Assembly: GCA_964401455.1 (NCBI GenBank)
Contig: CAYNYI010000001.1
Coordinates: 1 to 64,000, forward strand
DNA length: 64,000 bases
Source of the DNA: CAYNYI01 sp964401455
GTDB taxonomy: Bacteria; Fibrobacterota; OXYB2-FULL-49-7; CAYNYI01
Direction of reading: 5' to 3'
Part shown: positions 8,808 through 18,345 of the stretch, piece by piece
How the letters are laid out: each line of letters starts with the position of its first letter
Position numbering within the stretch: position 1 is the stretch's first letter
Position numbers and translations under genes: made by a program
Notes under the pieces: generated by a model
Told to the model about the DNA's origin: nothing
Databases searched by the model: none
The model's input: the letters and a program-made list of their open reading frames with translations, nothing else

Positions 8808-10226
8808 TCAGCTGCCGAAATCCGCCGCGGATGAGCCGGGATGAAGTCTTGTTCCTTCCGGTATGTGAATATTTTTGTTCGAATTATTTACAAGAGAAAC
8901 TTCTCCCTCTACAATAGTTCCGCGGCCAAAAACAAATGGCCCTGAGACCTTGAAAGAACGACACTTCTTGAGAGAAGGAAAACCCGAAGGGAACCTTTCT
9001 GAAAAGTCTTTCATTCTCCCGAAGAATTTTTTGTCAAGCTCTATATAAGCCCTGCCGGCGCTTGCCTCTTCCCGGGCCGAAAGCATTCCGGTTTTTTCAT
9101 TATAATCATACAAATCAGAGCAGACAAGCAAAAGATCTGATGTGCTTTTTACGGGAAGAAACCTGCTTCTGGGTACTTCTATGGCCGAAGCACCGTTAAA
9201 AAACTGGATTCCGGATCCGACTGTGGATTCAACCTGAATCACTTTTGCTGATTCGGGGTCAACGGGGTTAACTGTCTTCTTGTTTTTGATAAGAGGCAGT
9301 CGGAAAAAGCCGCCCTGTTTTTCAAGCTCTTTTTTAAGGCATTTCAGGTTCATCCAGATATTATTGATATTAAAATATCTGAAATACTCTATATCCATGA
9401 ATTTGTCGAGCTCTTCTTCCGGGCATTGCGCCGTATCTCTCAGCATAAGGTTTCCATCGGTTTTTGTCCCGAGATGTCCGCCTTTTTTGTCCATGGGTGT
9501 CCTTCTGGTAACTTCGGAAATAAAAGAAATATTCTCATCTGCCATATAGCCGAGGATCCTGTATTCCATAACGGTACCAAGGTTGTCAATATTTGAAAGA
9601 AAAAGGAACTCGAACCCTTTTTCCAGAAGAGAGTCAAGGACCCCGGAGGAGTTGAGTGCTATGTAAAAGTCTCCATGACCGGGAGGGTTCCATTCCTTTT
9701 CCGGGTCAACCGGATATGAAACCGGCATCAGATCGCCCTCGTTAATCTTGGGAAACTTGTTCTGAATAAACTCCAGGGTCATATCCTGTACAAAATCTGT
9801 TTTTTCACTTATATGTCTCATAGTATCATCAGATGTTGCAAAGCTGTTCATAAACAATGCCGGAATATCAGATCCTCCGGATTTGCGCATGAATTCCGTC
9901 TGCCGCAAAACGATGTCAAGAAAAGTCTTTTCTCCCCTGACCGGCAAAAGACCTTTGGGGCCCTCGAGTCCCATTGTTGTCCCGAGCCCGCCGTTCAATT
10001 TGCACATAACACATTTTTCAAGAAATTTTCGCCCACTTTCCGCATATGAATCAAGAGAAGAAAGAGGCCGCGGATCCGGGGATCTTTCGAAGTCTTGGCC
10101 TTCATATAAAAGACCATTGTCTCCCTCAATCATTTTATCGAAATAATGACAGAAAATATCTATTACGGGTTTTTTGAGCCCGTCATTTTTCATCTTATCT
10201 ATAAAAGCTTCTTTGTTCTTATTCAT
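8808..10226 (-). CDS. UTP-glucose-1-phosphate uridylyltransferase, eukaryote-like UDPGP type
   Basis: A 472-residue nucleotidyltransferase that makes UDP-glucose from UTP and glucose-1-phosphate. The signature KLNGGLGTTMGLEGPKG at about residues 76-92 is that of the UDPGP family (Pfam UDPGP) found in eukaryotes and some bacteria, not the short bacterial GalU. HGDFYIAL is another conserved block. The open frame extends to a TTG at 10247, but AAGGAG is spaced correctly for the ATG at 10226, so I chose that. UDP-glucose would feed GalE and the sucrose-phosphate-synthase-like enzyme. UDP-N-acetylhexosamine specificity is a less likely alternative. Confidence 0.87.
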   Translation of the reverse strand: MNKNKEAFIDKMKNDGLKKPVIDIFCHYFDKMIEGDNGLLYEGQDFERSPDPRPLSSLDSYAESGRKFLEKCVMCKLNGGLGTTMGLEGPKGLLPVRGEKTFLDIVLRQTEFMRKSGGSDIPALFMNSFATSDDTMRHISEKTDFVQDMTLEFIQNKFPKINEGDLMPVSYPVDPEKEWNPPGHGDFYIALNSSGVLDSLLEKGFEFLFLSNIDNLGTVMEYRILGYMADENISFISEVTRRTPMDKKGGHLGTKTDGNLMLRDTAQCPEEELDKFMDIEYFRYFNINNIWMNLKCLKKELEKQGGFFRLPLIKNKKTVNPVDPESAKVIQVESTVGSGIQFFNGASAIEVPRSRFLPVKSTSDLLLVCSDLYDYNEKTGMLSAREEASAGRAYIELDKKFFGRMKDFSERFPSGFPSLKKCRSFKVSGPFVFGRGTIVEGEVSLVNNSNKNIHIPEGTRLHPGSSAADFGS

Positions 10227-10243
10227 AAGGGTTATATCTCCTT

Positions 10244-11656
10244 TCAATTTCCTGTTCTAATCCCTGATCCCGCTCCGATTCTGAGGAAAGGCGTCGATTC
10301 ATCGTTTCCGGCTAAATTGCCCATGTTGAAATTATTCAATATTCCGGTGCTGATTTCAAGACTAAAACTATTAAAAAAAGTTTTTTCAAGAGACACCCAT
10401 AAGTTTCGCTCCTTATAAACAGTCCCATAGGGCACCTTGTCTTCTCTGGTCTTTATCATTTTTTGAATTTCATATTCAATATTTCTTTCGCCCTTGTTCA
10501 TAAACCAAAGACCAACCGAAGTCTTTAATCCATTTTTTAACAGATATGAGCCTTCACCATACAAAAGCTCAGCGTCCGGTCCGAGGGGAGAACCCATAAA
10601 GCCCTTTTCATTTGTATAGGAAAGCCTCTGTCCGGCAGCATGATTGTAAACAAAACTATTTATACGGCCACCTTCAAGAAATAGACTAAAGTCTCTTCCG
10701 GAAGTTTCAAAACCCACCATAAAAGCGACACTGTTCTGAATACTTTGCGAAACCTCATCAAATTCCACCTGTATGTCATCTACAAGAATTTCGGCGTAAA
10801 TTTTAACCGAATCCGCCGGAATAAAAAAGAAATCCACGCTGCCGAAAGTATTGTCATAGGAGTTTCCCTCGCGCCAAACCGACATCTGTCCATAATGAAA
10901 AGGATAGAAAGGCATACAGTACTGCAGTTCGAAGTTTCTGTTTTCTCCTGCGTATATTACTGCCTGGCCAATTCCTATCCCATATCGTTTTTTTATAAAC
11001 TCAAGTCTCGCCGCAGAATAAAATCTGTTTAAAAGCGTGATTTCTATAGAATCCGGTACCGAGCTGTGTTTATACTCATAAAGTTTTACCGCGTCATTTT
11101 CGGCAACACTGTTTATCTGGGTAAAAAAACCTTTCAAAAGAAATGGGCCAAGTTTATATTCCTGCATTACCATGTTGAATCCCTGATGATAATCCGAAAC
11201 AAGCAGCCCTCCGAGCTTCAGGGGGCCCCAGTTAAAACGGTCCTTTCCGAGTTTCAAACTCAAAACATTATTAATGTTCCAGGACATTAAAATGCGGTCC
11301 ATATCTATCGAGAATGGAATTTCTTCATCTACATATGCCGCGTCGGCGGCATTGTCTTTCTGATCGGCCCGGCATCGGAAAAGAAAATCAATATCACCGA
11401 AATTAACGGAATCACGCGCCCAGAAAAGAAACCGGCTTTGCCCGGTATTGTTTTTTCTTATCAGATAATCCTCGTAAAACCTGAAATCGAAAACGTGATT
11501 ATAAAGAACCGGAATTTCAAGACGGGTGTCATTATAAGGCGTATCATCGAATTGCCTCCAGGAATGTTTCTCCAGATGTAGAGGAACAGAGGCGGCGGTA
11601 AAAAATACTGCGAAAAGAATGGCAGGTAAAAATAAACGCATGCCTAAATATAACAT
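10244..11656 (-). CDS. Wzi-like outer-membrane capsule-assembly protein
   Basis: About 470 residues with an N-terminal signal peptide (MLYLGMRLFLPAILFAVFF) and a body of alternating beta-strand pattern. The LSLKLGKDRFNWGPLKLGGLL segment resembles the Wzi/capsule-assembly barrel family. A role in anchoring surface polysaccharide to the outer membrane fits the neighbouring polysaccharide genes (inference). The ORF is open to 11719, but there the start is a TTG without a ribosome-binding site. The ATG at 11656 has GGA nine bases upstream. The ATG at 11641 is also possible. Confidence 0.6.
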   Translation of the reverse strand: MLYLGMRLFLPAILFAVFFTAASVPLHLEKHSWRQFDDTPYNDTRLEIPVLYNHVFDFRFYEDYLIRKNNTGQSRFLFWARDSVNFGDIDFLFRCRADQKDNAADAAYVDEEIPFSIDMDRILMSWNINNVLSLKLGKDRFNWGPLKLGGLLVSDYHQGFNMVMQEYKLGPFLLKGFFTQINSVAENDAVKLYEYKHSSVPDSIEITLLNRFYSAARLEFIKKRYGIGIGQAVIYAGENRNFELQYCMPFYPFHYGQMSVWREGNSYDNTFGSVDFFFIPADSVKIYAEILVDDIQVEFDEVSQSIQNSVAFMVGFETSGRDFSLFLEGGRINSFVYNHAAGQRLSYTNEKGFMGSPLGPDAELLYGEGSYLLKNGLKTSVGLWFMNKGERNIEYEIQKMIKTREDKVPYGTVYKERNLWVSLEKTFFNSFSLEISTGILNNFNMGNLAGNDESTPFLRIGAGSGIRTGN

Positions 11657-11673
11657 TTTATTATGTCCAGCAC

Positions 11674-11702
11674 TTGAAGATGGTCTTTTTTTTTTATAGA
11701 AT
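11674..11702 (+). promoter_or_regulatory. Possible promoter for the tail-fibre-like small protein
   Basis: TTGAAG (11674-11679) and TAGAAT (11697-11702) are separated by 17 bases. A small hairpin TGCCT-caaaa-AGGCA (11712-11726) follows in the leader, before the strong AAGGAGG ribosome-binding site. The promoter boxes are only moderate matches. Confidence 0.35.
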
Positions 11703-11756
11703 CTTAAACAGTGCCTCAAAAAGGCATATCATTTAAATATTAAAAAGGAGGTCTTT

Positions 11757-12239
11757 ATGGCTGTAGAGTATCCGAATAACTGCGGAAGCGGTGACGACAT
11801 GAAAGTGGACGGAAAGGCCGGAGTAGGAACATTAAGCCCGACATGGAAACTGCAGGTTACCGGCGGACAATCCGCCATTCAGCCCGGCTCCGGCGACCCG
11901 GGTGTTTTTACAATTCTGCCGAGCAGCACCGGAGGATGGTGGAATATTGCCAATGTCTCGGACGGTAAATTTGTTATCGACTGCGGAGACCGCAGAAGCG
12001 CGAATGATTCAAGCAGCTGGAACAACAGTCCCTTTTGCATTGTAAGTACAGGAAAGGTCGGTATTGGAACAACTGATCCGGAGGAAACTCTGGATGTTGA
12101 CGGCGCAATATGCATAAAGGACGGCATTCCATCTCCGAGTACCCACTCAGGGAAAGCCAGTATATATGTTGATTCAAGCGATGGGAATCTGAAGATCAGA
12201 TTTGGTAACGGAACTGTGAAAACTATCGTAACAGACTGA
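11757..12239 (+). CDS. Small tail-fibre-like repeat protein
   Basis: A 160-residue protein with two copies of a phage tail-fibre-like motif: GKAGVGTLSPTWKLQVTGG near residues 20-38 and GKVGIGTTDPEETLDVDGA near 100-118. The general form GxVGIGTxxPxxxLxVxG is common just before trimeric fibre or S74-peptidase domains in phage and surface proteins. No S74 peptidase follows; it ends at GNGTVKTIVTD. It has no signal peptide. A perfect AAGGAGG is seven bases upstream and a strong terminator follows, so it is a monocistronic, possibly highly expressed gene. The function is unknown. Confidence 0.7.
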   Translation: MAVEYPNNCGSGDDMKVDGKAGVGTLSPTWKLQVTGGQSAIQPGSGDPGVFTILPSSTGGWWNIANVSDGKFVIDCGDRRSANDSSSWNNSPFCIVSTGKVGIGTTDPEETLDVDGAICIKDGIPSPSTHSGKASIYVDSSDGNLKIRFGNGTVKTIVTD

Positions 12240-12257
12240 AATAACAACCTTGTTCAT

Positions 12258-12284
12258 GGGCAGGATATTTACCTGCCCTATTTT
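12258..12284 (+). terminator. Rho-independent terminator of the tail-fibre-like gene
   Basis: A perfect 7-bp stem GGGCAGG/CCTGCCC with a 7-base loop is followed by TATTTT, 18 bases after the stop codon. Confidence 0.85.
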
Positions 12285-12295
12285 ACAATAACGTA

Positions 12296-14035
12296 TCAAT
12301 AGACCAATATCCGTCCTTCGTTACAGAAAATATAAAAAAGACCGTCTTTTATTTCCAAATCGACTGGAGTTAATTCCGGAGCGTCTTCATAAAAAGAAAA
12401 TCTGGAAACCAGTCCTCCATCGAAGGAAATCTCAATAAATTCTTTGTCTGAATAATTGAGAAAAGCAAGCGTTTCATCCATTATGTTAAGACTTCCTATT
12501 TGATCATTGCTTATACCGTCTTCCTGAAGACCCGCGAAAAAAATAACTTCACTAATACCGCTAAACAGATTTTTTTTGAGAATTTTATTCTCAGCGGCAA
12601 CTACAAACAAAATACTGTCTGAAAATATGACTGCGTCAGTCATATATGTTTCAGTGCTTAATGAGGAGATTTCAGTTCCGCTCAAATCAAAAATGTGAAT
12701 AAAATCATCCGAGACTGTAACAACCCGATCTCCGTTTATAGAAATTGATCTTAAGGCCGGCTGGGAAGCTGTTCCCCATACAGTTGAGAAAACCTCGTTC
12801 TCATCATACATATAAATTTTATTATTTGCCTGTTCCAATATAAAAACCCGCCCACCGGAGTCCAGCGCGACATCAGCGGGCTTAAAAATCAATTCCGGAT
12901 CTTTTATTTCTGATAAAAATTCTCCCGAGAAACTTAGCTTCTGAACCCTGGAATTACCCCTGTCTGCGCAAAAAATATTGCCGTTTTTATCAAGAACTGC
13001 CGCAGAAAGGCCGTTGAAACAGCCTGCCGATGAGCCTGCTCCGTTGCCCATAACATTTATAATTTCCCTGCAGGATTCGGATTTTACTGTCATGGCAGTT
13101 CCGGAAGGACCTTCCTCTCCGGAGTAACTTACCGAAACAAGACTGTATGAATATGTCTGACCTTGCTCCAAAGACGAGTCTATAAAAAAAGTTTCTGTAA
13201 CCGGAACCGAATTCAAGAGCAGGCTTTCGCCGTTTCCGTTTTTTTCCCTGTAAATATTAATACCGGAAACAATTGAAGTATCAAACACACCCCATGATAT
13301 TTCAGCGATTCTTTTCATGCTGTCATAAAAAATTCCCGAATTCTCCGGAGGCGGTATTCTAAAAGAAAGCACTATCGGAGAAGACAAAACATTATTTGTA
13401 CCGGAACTAACCTCAAAAACAGTGTCCTTCGGTAAATATTTATCGAGAGTTGAAATGATCCTTACCGAATATTCACCTTCGGCCAATCCGGATATACTAA
13501 AGCTGCCGTCGTCGGCATCCACACCCTCAAAAATTTCATTTCCGAGTCCAAAAATAATAACAGTGGAAAGAGGATCTCCTTCTGCCAACTTCACATTTCC
13601 GGAAACCGCGCCTGATTCCGCAAGAGTATCTGAAAAACCTTCAGAAAGGCCGGAATAGTTTATGGAATCATCAAAAGAAACCTGTCCATTTCCGTCAGAG
13701 GAAAAAACATTATAAATACCGTCTGCGATAGTGTCCGCATAGAACTTTCCCGAACTATCTGTATAGAAAACTTTAATCGAGGATGATCCGGAAAGCGGAA
13801 TATTTTTATATGGAATGAACGAGACCTCCGCATTCGGGGCGGGAATACCTGAAGAATAAAAAATCTGTCCTGTAAAGGCATTGTTGTTTTCTGTTTCGGA
13901 TCCGCCGGAAGCTGTGTTGTTCTCTGTCTCTGAGCCCCCGGAAGCGGTGTCACCATCTGTCGGGATATTAGAACAGCCCGAAAACAGAAAAAGAATCAGA
14001 AAAAAATACTTGAAAAAAAGGAAATATTTGATCAT
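12296..14035 (-). CDS. Lipoprotein with carboxypeptidase-regulatory-like, Fn3-like and beta-propeller regions
   Basis: A 579-residue predicted lipoprotein, with the signal peptide ending FLFSGC and lipidated Cys21. Next comes a duplicated 12-residue unit (TASGGSETENN twice, residues 30-52), two CarboxypepD_reg-like modules (about 53-225), a fibronectin-III-like module (about 230-320) and an NHL/beta-propeller-like region to the end (NIFCADRGNSRVQKLSFSGE near 350). It overlaps the upstream TIGR02147-type gene by 4 bases, so the two form a coupled pair. The role is unknown; a surface sensing or binding protein is plausible. Confidence 0.75.
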   Translation of the reverse strand: MIKYFLFFKYFFLILFLFSGCSNIPTDGDTASGGSETENNTASGGSETENNNAFTGQIFYSSGIPAPNAEVSFIPYKNIPLSGSSSIKVFYTDSSGKFYADTIADGIYNVFSSDGNGQVSFDDSINYSGLSEGFSDTLAESGAVSGNVKLAEGDPLSTVIIFGLGNEIFEGVDADDGSFSISGLAEGEYSVRIISTLDKYLPKDTVFEVSSGTNNVLSSPIVLSFRIPPPENSGIFYDSMKRIAEISWGVFDTSIVSGINIYREKNGNGESLLLNSVPVTETFFIDSSLEQGQTYSYSLVSVSYSGEEGPSGTAMTVKSESCREIINVMGNGAGSSAGCFNGLSAAVLDKNGNIFCADRGNSRVQKLSFSGEFLSEIKDPELIFKPADVALDSGGRVFILEQANNKIYMYDENEVFSTVWGTASQPALRSISINGDRVVTVSDDFIHIFDLSGTEISSLSTETYMTDAVIFSDSILFVVAAENKILKKNLFSGISEVIFFAGLQEDGISNDQIGSLNIMDETLAFLNYSDKEFIEISFDGGLVSRFSFYEDAPELTPVDLEIKDGLFYIFCNEGRILVY

Positions 14036-14862
14036 CTTTTTTCCTTAATATTTTTACTCATGGGAAACAACTGAAGATTCAGCTGATACACCCTGTTTTC
14101 ATTACTGTCCTCGGCTGCCATCTTCATTACGCCTTTACGAAACTCTTTTATATAAGCCTTAAGATTTTTGAATCCCTTTTCCGACAGACCTAAACTGACA
14201 GTTGAAATATCTCTTTTATCTTCTGTATCGTTAAGTGCATTTTCGGCAAGACCGATGGTTTCTTTCTGAAATTTTTTAATAAAAAGGGATTTCGTCTCTT
14301 TTTTAGGGGACAGTGTTGTTTTTATGGGCTTAAAAAATCCGTCTTTTTTTTCCACAAGCCCCAGCTTTAATAGCAGCTGAAGCGACTTCCTCAAATCTAC
14401 GGCTTTAATACGCGGCATAAAAAGTTTTGAAAGACCGGCAAAGTCCTCTCCGTCAAAATCCACAATAAAAAGCATTTCGCGAAGGGCTGTATGATGCCAG
14501 CTTGAATAGAATTCATATTGAGTTTCTTCTACTTTGGAAACCCTTAGGTAGTGCCTTTTAGAAGCGATTTTCTTATAGTAATAATCTTTTTGTTCGACAT
14601 CTGCCGTCTGGTTATAAAAAACAAGGTCTTCAAAATATCCAAAGGCTTTCCCTTTCAATCCACAGGCTTTGGCAAGTTTAAATATTGTGTCTTTAGAGAC
14701 GCTTCTTTTTCCCTCCAGAACATGATGAATAAAACTGCAGCTCTTAAAACCGGCATTTCTGGAAAATTCACTATATGAAAAACCAGCGTCAGCTTCTTTT
14801 TTCTCAAGAAGACAGTCTTTGATATATTCTCGGTAATCCAGATAATTATAAACCGGATCCAT
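14032..14862 (-). CDS. TIGR02147/DUF4423-family regulator-like protein
   Basis: A 276-residue protein matching the TIGR02147/DUF4423 pattern: N-terminal DYREYIKDCLLEKK, an HTH-like segment FSRNAGFKSCSFIHHVLEGKRSVS near residues 35-58, then a winged-helix-like half with EFYSSWHHTALREML. This family is expanded in Fibrobacter and Bdellovibrio relatives and is thought to regulate adjacent genes (family knowledge, weakly characterised). I chose the ATG at 14862 because GGGAG lies seven bases upstream and similarity begins there. It overlaps the lipoprotein gene as ATGA. Confidence 0.8.
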   Translation of the reverse strand: MDPVYNYLDYREYIKDCLLEKKEADAGFSYSEFSRNAGFKSCSFIHHVLEGKRSVSKDTIFKLAKACGLKGKAFGYFEDLVFYNQTADVEQKDYYYKKIASKRHYLRVSKVEETQYEFYSSWHHTALREMLFIVDFDGEDFAGLSKLFMPRIKAVDLRKSLQLLLKLGLVEKKDGFFKPIKTTLSPKKETKSLFIKKFQKETIGLAENALNDTEDKRDISTVSLGLSEKGFKNLKAYIKEFRKGVMKMAAEDSNENRVYQLNLQLFPMSKNIKEKR

Positions 14863-14942
14863 CTGTTTTCTCCCGGGAAAGTAAAAATTTAAACTTTGCT
14901 CTGTTCTCAGAGAAAAGCAGCAACATATAATCACATGTTTAA

Positions 14943-14971
14943 TAAGTAATTAAATATTTATTAAAAGTCAA
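14943..14971 (-). promoter_or_regulatory. Possible promoter of the TIGR02147/lipoprotein pair
   Basis: Minus-strand TTGACT (14966-14971) and TACTTA (14943-14948) are 17 bases apart in an AT-rich gap upstream of the regulator gene. The -10 match is poor. Confidence 0.3.
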
Positions 14972-15076
14972 TATTTACCACATACAGAGAAAATTTTTAT
15001 AAATAATTCTTGCGTGTAGCAAAGATATTTAATACATTCATTTAATGCAATACTAACGAAAACGCAAGGAGTGTCA

Positions 15077-15268
15077 ATGGATTCATGTAAAAAATGCGGT
15101 TCAGAAAGAATATCCTGGATGTTTTTTCCTTCTGAAGACACCAAGATGGCGAAATGTCTAAAATGCGGATATAATGAAAAACAGAGCGTGAACTTTGGCG
15201 CGGACTCTTTTTACATGAACTGCCCTGAAAACAGCAATGAAAAAAATGACGATAATTCACAATCCTGA
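15077..15268 (+). CDS. Small zinc-ribbon protein
   Basis: A 63-residue protein with two CxxC knuckles, CKKCGS (residues 4-9) and CLKCGY (about 29-34), spaced like a zinc ribbon. An acidic, Asn/Ser-rich tail follows. A GTG at 15071 is in frame, but AAGGAG five bases before the ATG at 15077 supports the latter. The 3' end overlaps the convergent gmd gene by 12 bases. The function is unknown; RNA-polymerase-subunit-like or rubredoxin-like roles cannot be told from sequence. Confidence 0.7.
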   Translation: MDSCKKCGSERISWMFFPSEDTKMAKCLKCGYNEKQSVNFGADSFYMNCPENSNEKNDDNSQS

Positions 15269-16222
15269 CTTATAGGATTCAATATCGCTCTCTACCATCA
15301 TTTCGACAAGCTGTCTGAAATTAACTTCCGGCTCCCATCCGAGTTCTTTTTTGGCTTTTGAGGGGTCGGCTACGAGCAGGTCGACCTCTGCGGGACGGAC
15401 GAGTTTCGGATCTGTCCGAACATATTTTTCTGCTTTCAGGCCGGCCGCCTCAAAAGCTATTTCGGCAAGCTCTTTAACCGGATGAGTCTCCCCGGTTCCT
15501 ACCACATAATCTACCGGCTTGTCCTGCTGAAGCATAAGCCACATCGCTTTTACATAATCACCGGCGAAGCCCCAGTCTCTGCGGGCATCCATATTTCCGA
15601 GAAAAAGTTCTTCCTGGAGGCCGAGTTTTATTCTTGCCGCCGCATTTGTGATTTTTCTTGTAACAAATTCAAGCCCCCTTCTCGGAGACTCATGATTAAA
15701 AAGAATTCCCGAACAGCAGAACATATTATAACTTTCCCTGTAATTGACCGTTATCCAGTGGCCGTAAACTTTAGCCACACCATACGGGCTCCTGGGGTAA
15801 AAAGGTGTCTCTTCTGATTGTGGAACTTCTCTGACCTTACCGAACATCTCGCTTGAGGAGGCCTGATAAAACCTAATTTCCGGATTTGCTATTCTTATGG
15901 CCTCCAGAACTCTTGCTACGCCAAGTCCGGTGAATTCTCCTGTGAGCATAGGCTGCTCCCAGGAAGCGGGCACAAATGACTGCGCGGCCAGATTGTAAAC
16001 TTCATCCGGGCAGCACTTCTTTATTACATTATAAAGAGAATTCTGGTCCAGAAGATCGGCAGAGTGGAGCTCTATCCGGTCAACAATGTGTTTTATACGT
16101 TCAAAATTATGTGTGCTTGTTCTCCTGGTCAAGCCATGCACCTTGTAGCCCTTATCAAGTAAAAATTCCGCCAGATAGGACCCGTCCTGACCTGTTATCC
16201 CTGTTATCAGAGCTGTTTTCAT
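15257..16222 (-). CDS. gmd: GDP-mannose 4,6-dehydratase
   Basis: A 321-residue SDR enzyme converting GDP-mannose to GDP-4-dehydro-6-deoxy-mannose. NAD(P)-binding [10 protein letters not shown] is at residues 8-17, SSSEMFG near 122-128, the catalytic YGVAK near 145-149, and the GMD-typical NHESPRRG near 174-181. The upstream Rmd-like reductase would finish GDP-D-rhamnose. Rmd and the WYL regulator precede it on the same strand with short gaps, suggesting one operon. Confidence 0.92.
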   Translation of the reverse strand: MKTALITGITGQDGSYLAEFLLDKGYKVHGLTRRTSTHNFERIKHIVDRIELHSADLLDQNSLYNVIKKCCPDEVYNLAAQSFVPASWEQPMLTGEFTGLGVARVLEAIRIANPEIRFYQASSSEMFGKVREVPQSEETPFYPRSPYGVAKVYGHWITVNYRESYNMFCCSGILFNHESPRRGLEFVTRKITNAAARIKLGLQEELFLGNMDARRDWGFAGDYVKAMWLMLQQDKPVDYVVGTGETHPVKELAEIAFEAAGLKAEKYVRTDPKLVRPAEVDLLVADPSKAKKELGWEPEVNFRQLVEMMVESDIESYKSGL

Positions 16223-16241
16223 TTTGTTTCCTTTTGTTTTG

Positions 16242-17186
16242 TTATATGTTTTTTTCTAAATAAAACTTCATAACAGATGATATCGTTTCTTCAATCCGGT
16301 AAAGCGGCTTCCATCCAAGAAGCTTTATCTTGCTGTTGTCAACAGAGAAGGTCTCTTTTTTCGGCGGGTTTCCGTCCGGCTCCAGACTCACGTCAGCAGC
16401 GGCGGAAGCTGCCAGTATTTCCGCGATATCCCCGACAGAAATGCTTTCGTCGGATGCCAAATTATAAGACTCGCCGGCTTTCCCTTTTTCAGCAATATAA
16501 ACATACGCCCTGACTATATCCCGTACGTCGGAAAAATTCCTGACTACATTTGAACTGCGCACCTTGATTCTTTTTTTTACACCTGAATTTTCCGCATCTG
16601 CAATTTCAGAGGCATAATCGGTAACAACATATCCCTTTTCCTGCAAAGGGCCCGTATGATTAAAAGGCCTTGCGACCCTTACGTCAAGTCCTCGTTTTTT
16701 CGAATAGAGAAGAGAAAAATGTTCCGCCGCTGCCTTGCTTACAGAATAAGGGTTCAAAGGCTCAAACACAGACTGATCATCAATATCGGAATTCGAACCG
16801 TATTGCGCTCCCGAGCATACAGAAACAATAACGGAATCGGGTGCTTCCTTTAAAACGGCCTCAAGAAGATTGACTGTTCCTTTTATATTAGCATCTATAA
16901 TAAGACCGCAGTTTTTCCATGAATCCGACGCTCTTGCATATGCTGCCAGATGAAAAACCTTCTGAGGAGAGGCCTGCTTTACGAATTCTTCCAGTTTGCC
17001 ATATTCATTAAGACCGCATTTAAAATATGTAGCCCCTTTTACATAAAAGGGGGAAGACGGCTCCGGAATTTTTAAATCTATACCGAAGACCTCATGGCCT
17101 TCTTTTAAAAGGAACTCCGCGAGATATTTTCCCGCGAATCCGCCGATTCCCGTGATAAAGCTTCTGATTTTTATATTATCAGCCAT
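16242..17186 (-). CDS. rmd: GDP-4-dehydro-6-deoxy-mannose reductase (Rmd-like)
   Basis: A 314-residue extended SDR protein with [10 protein letters not shown] near residues 13-22, catalytic YSVSKAAAE near 145-153 and RPFNHTGP near 171-178. These match Rmd-type reductases that reduce the Gmd product to GDP-D-rhamnose. Adjacency to gmd supports this. A fucose synthetase or other NDP-hexose reductase is the alternative, but the RPFNHTGP motif favours Rmd. Its start is 3 bases from the WYL regulator's stop. Confidence 0.82.
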   Translation of the reverse strand: MADNIKIRSFITGIGGFAGKYLAEFLLKEGHEVFGIDLKIPEPSSPFYVKGATYFKCGLNEYGKLEEFVKQASPQKVFHLAAYARASDSWKNCGLIIDANIKGTVNLLEAVLKEAPDSVIVSVCSGAQYGSNSDIDDQSVFEPLNPYSVSKAAAEHFSLLYSKKRGLDVRVARPFNHTGPLQEKGYVVTDYASEIADAENSGVKKRIKVRSSNVVRNFSDVRDIVRAYVYIAEKGKAGESYNLASDESISVGDIAEILAASAAADVSLEPDGNPPKKETFSVDNSKIKLLGWKPLYRIEETISSVMKFYLEKNI

Positions 17187-17189
17187 TTC

Positions 17190-18173
17190 TTAAATATAAT
17201 TTTTTTCGGCCATCCTTAAAGCCTTTTCTTTTACCGCCAGCCGCAGCTCATAAGGACTTTTTATTGTGACACAGTCCTTCATTGAAAAAATCCAGTCTAT
17301 AAGGTTTTGATTTACTGAGCATTGCATTTTAAGACGGATACCCCCGTTTTTTTTCTCTTCTATTTCCTGTGAGCAATGCCAGTTTATTTCACTGATTTTT
17401 TCCGCTTCCGGACTGTCTATTTCAAGCTCAATTTTTTTTGTTTCAGAACCTGTCAGGCTTTCAAAAGGGTGATGAAAAAAATCTCTTACATCAAAATCGT
17501 CAGGAATAACAAAACTTCTATCGAGCATCTCCGGTTTTATTATTCGATGCAGAGAAAAAGTCTTTAGTTTCCAGCTCCTGAGACACCTGCCTATTACCTG
17601 CCATTCCTTGTTCTGATAAATAAGAGTGTACGGCTCTATTCTTCTTTCGGACTTTTCGGGCATACCTCCTTTTCTGTAGCGCATCTTTATTTTTTTTCTG
17701 TTCATTATACAGTCAAGAATTATACTGAATTCATTCCTGAGGCCTTTCACGGGCTCAAAGGGTCTGTAGAAACAAACACTCCTGCATTTTTCTCTCACAT
17801 TTTCCATTGTTTCTCCGCTGATTTTTACCGGCTGCAGTAGTTTATTGAATACAGGATGTATTTCTTCGGAAAAACCGGTCTGAGTGTATATTCTGAGAGC
17901 TTTTTCTGCAATGAGGACAAGCGCTATCTCATTTTCGTCGAGCCAGTTCATAGGCAGAGAAAAAGATTTATCTTTATATTCGTAACGCTTTTTTTGTTTG
18001 CTGTAGAAAATTTCCGCCCCGAGATTATAACGCATCAACTCCAGGTCCCGCTCAATTGACCTTTTTGAGACCTGAAAATGTTCTGCGGCCGATTCCGCGG
18101 AATAAAAAACACCTCTTTTGATCATATCATCAATTTCATAAATTCTGCATAAAGACATCCGGCTTATATTCAT
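17190..18173 (-). CDS. WYL-domain transcriptional regulator
   Basis: About 327 residues: an N-terminal HTH (YSAESAAEHFQVSKRSIERDLELMR, about residues 24-48), a middle WYL domain (RKKIKMRYRKGG, EPYTLIYQNKEWQVIGRC) and a WCX C-terminal extension. WYL proteins regulate transcription in response to nucleotides, nucleic acids or other ligands. The ATG at 18173 is preferred over 18188 because AAAGGCG sits just upstream. It heads the rmd-gmd genes with only 3 bases between, so it may control deoxyhexose synthesis. Confidence 0.85.
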   Translation of the reverse strand: MNISRMSLCRIYEIDDMIKRGVFYSAESAAEHFQVSKRSIERDLELMRYNLGAEIFYSKQKKRYEYKDKSFSLPMNWLDENEIALVLIAEKALRIYTQTGFSEEIHPVFNKLLQPVKISGETMENVREKCRSVCFYRPFEPVKGLRNEFSIILDCIMNRKKIKMRYRKGGMPEKSERRIEPYTLIYQNKEWQVIGRCLRSWKLKTFSLHRIIKPEMLDRSFVIPDDFDVRDFFHHPFESLTGSETKKIELEIDSPEAEKISEINWHCSQEIEEKKNGGIRLKMQCSVNQNLIDWIFSMKDCVTIKSPYELRLAVKEKALRMAEKNYI

Positions 18174-18345
18174 AATATCGCCTTTCATAGTTTAATCTAC
18201 ACAATATATATAATATTAGGCCAGGCCGCAACATAACGGCGGGCTGCGTAATAAATCCGCTAATCCCCTGGCAAAATACGAAAACAAAGATGCCGGATAC
18301 GGAAGATTCTTTTTAGGATTGACTCTCAGAAAAGGGAAAAGACGG

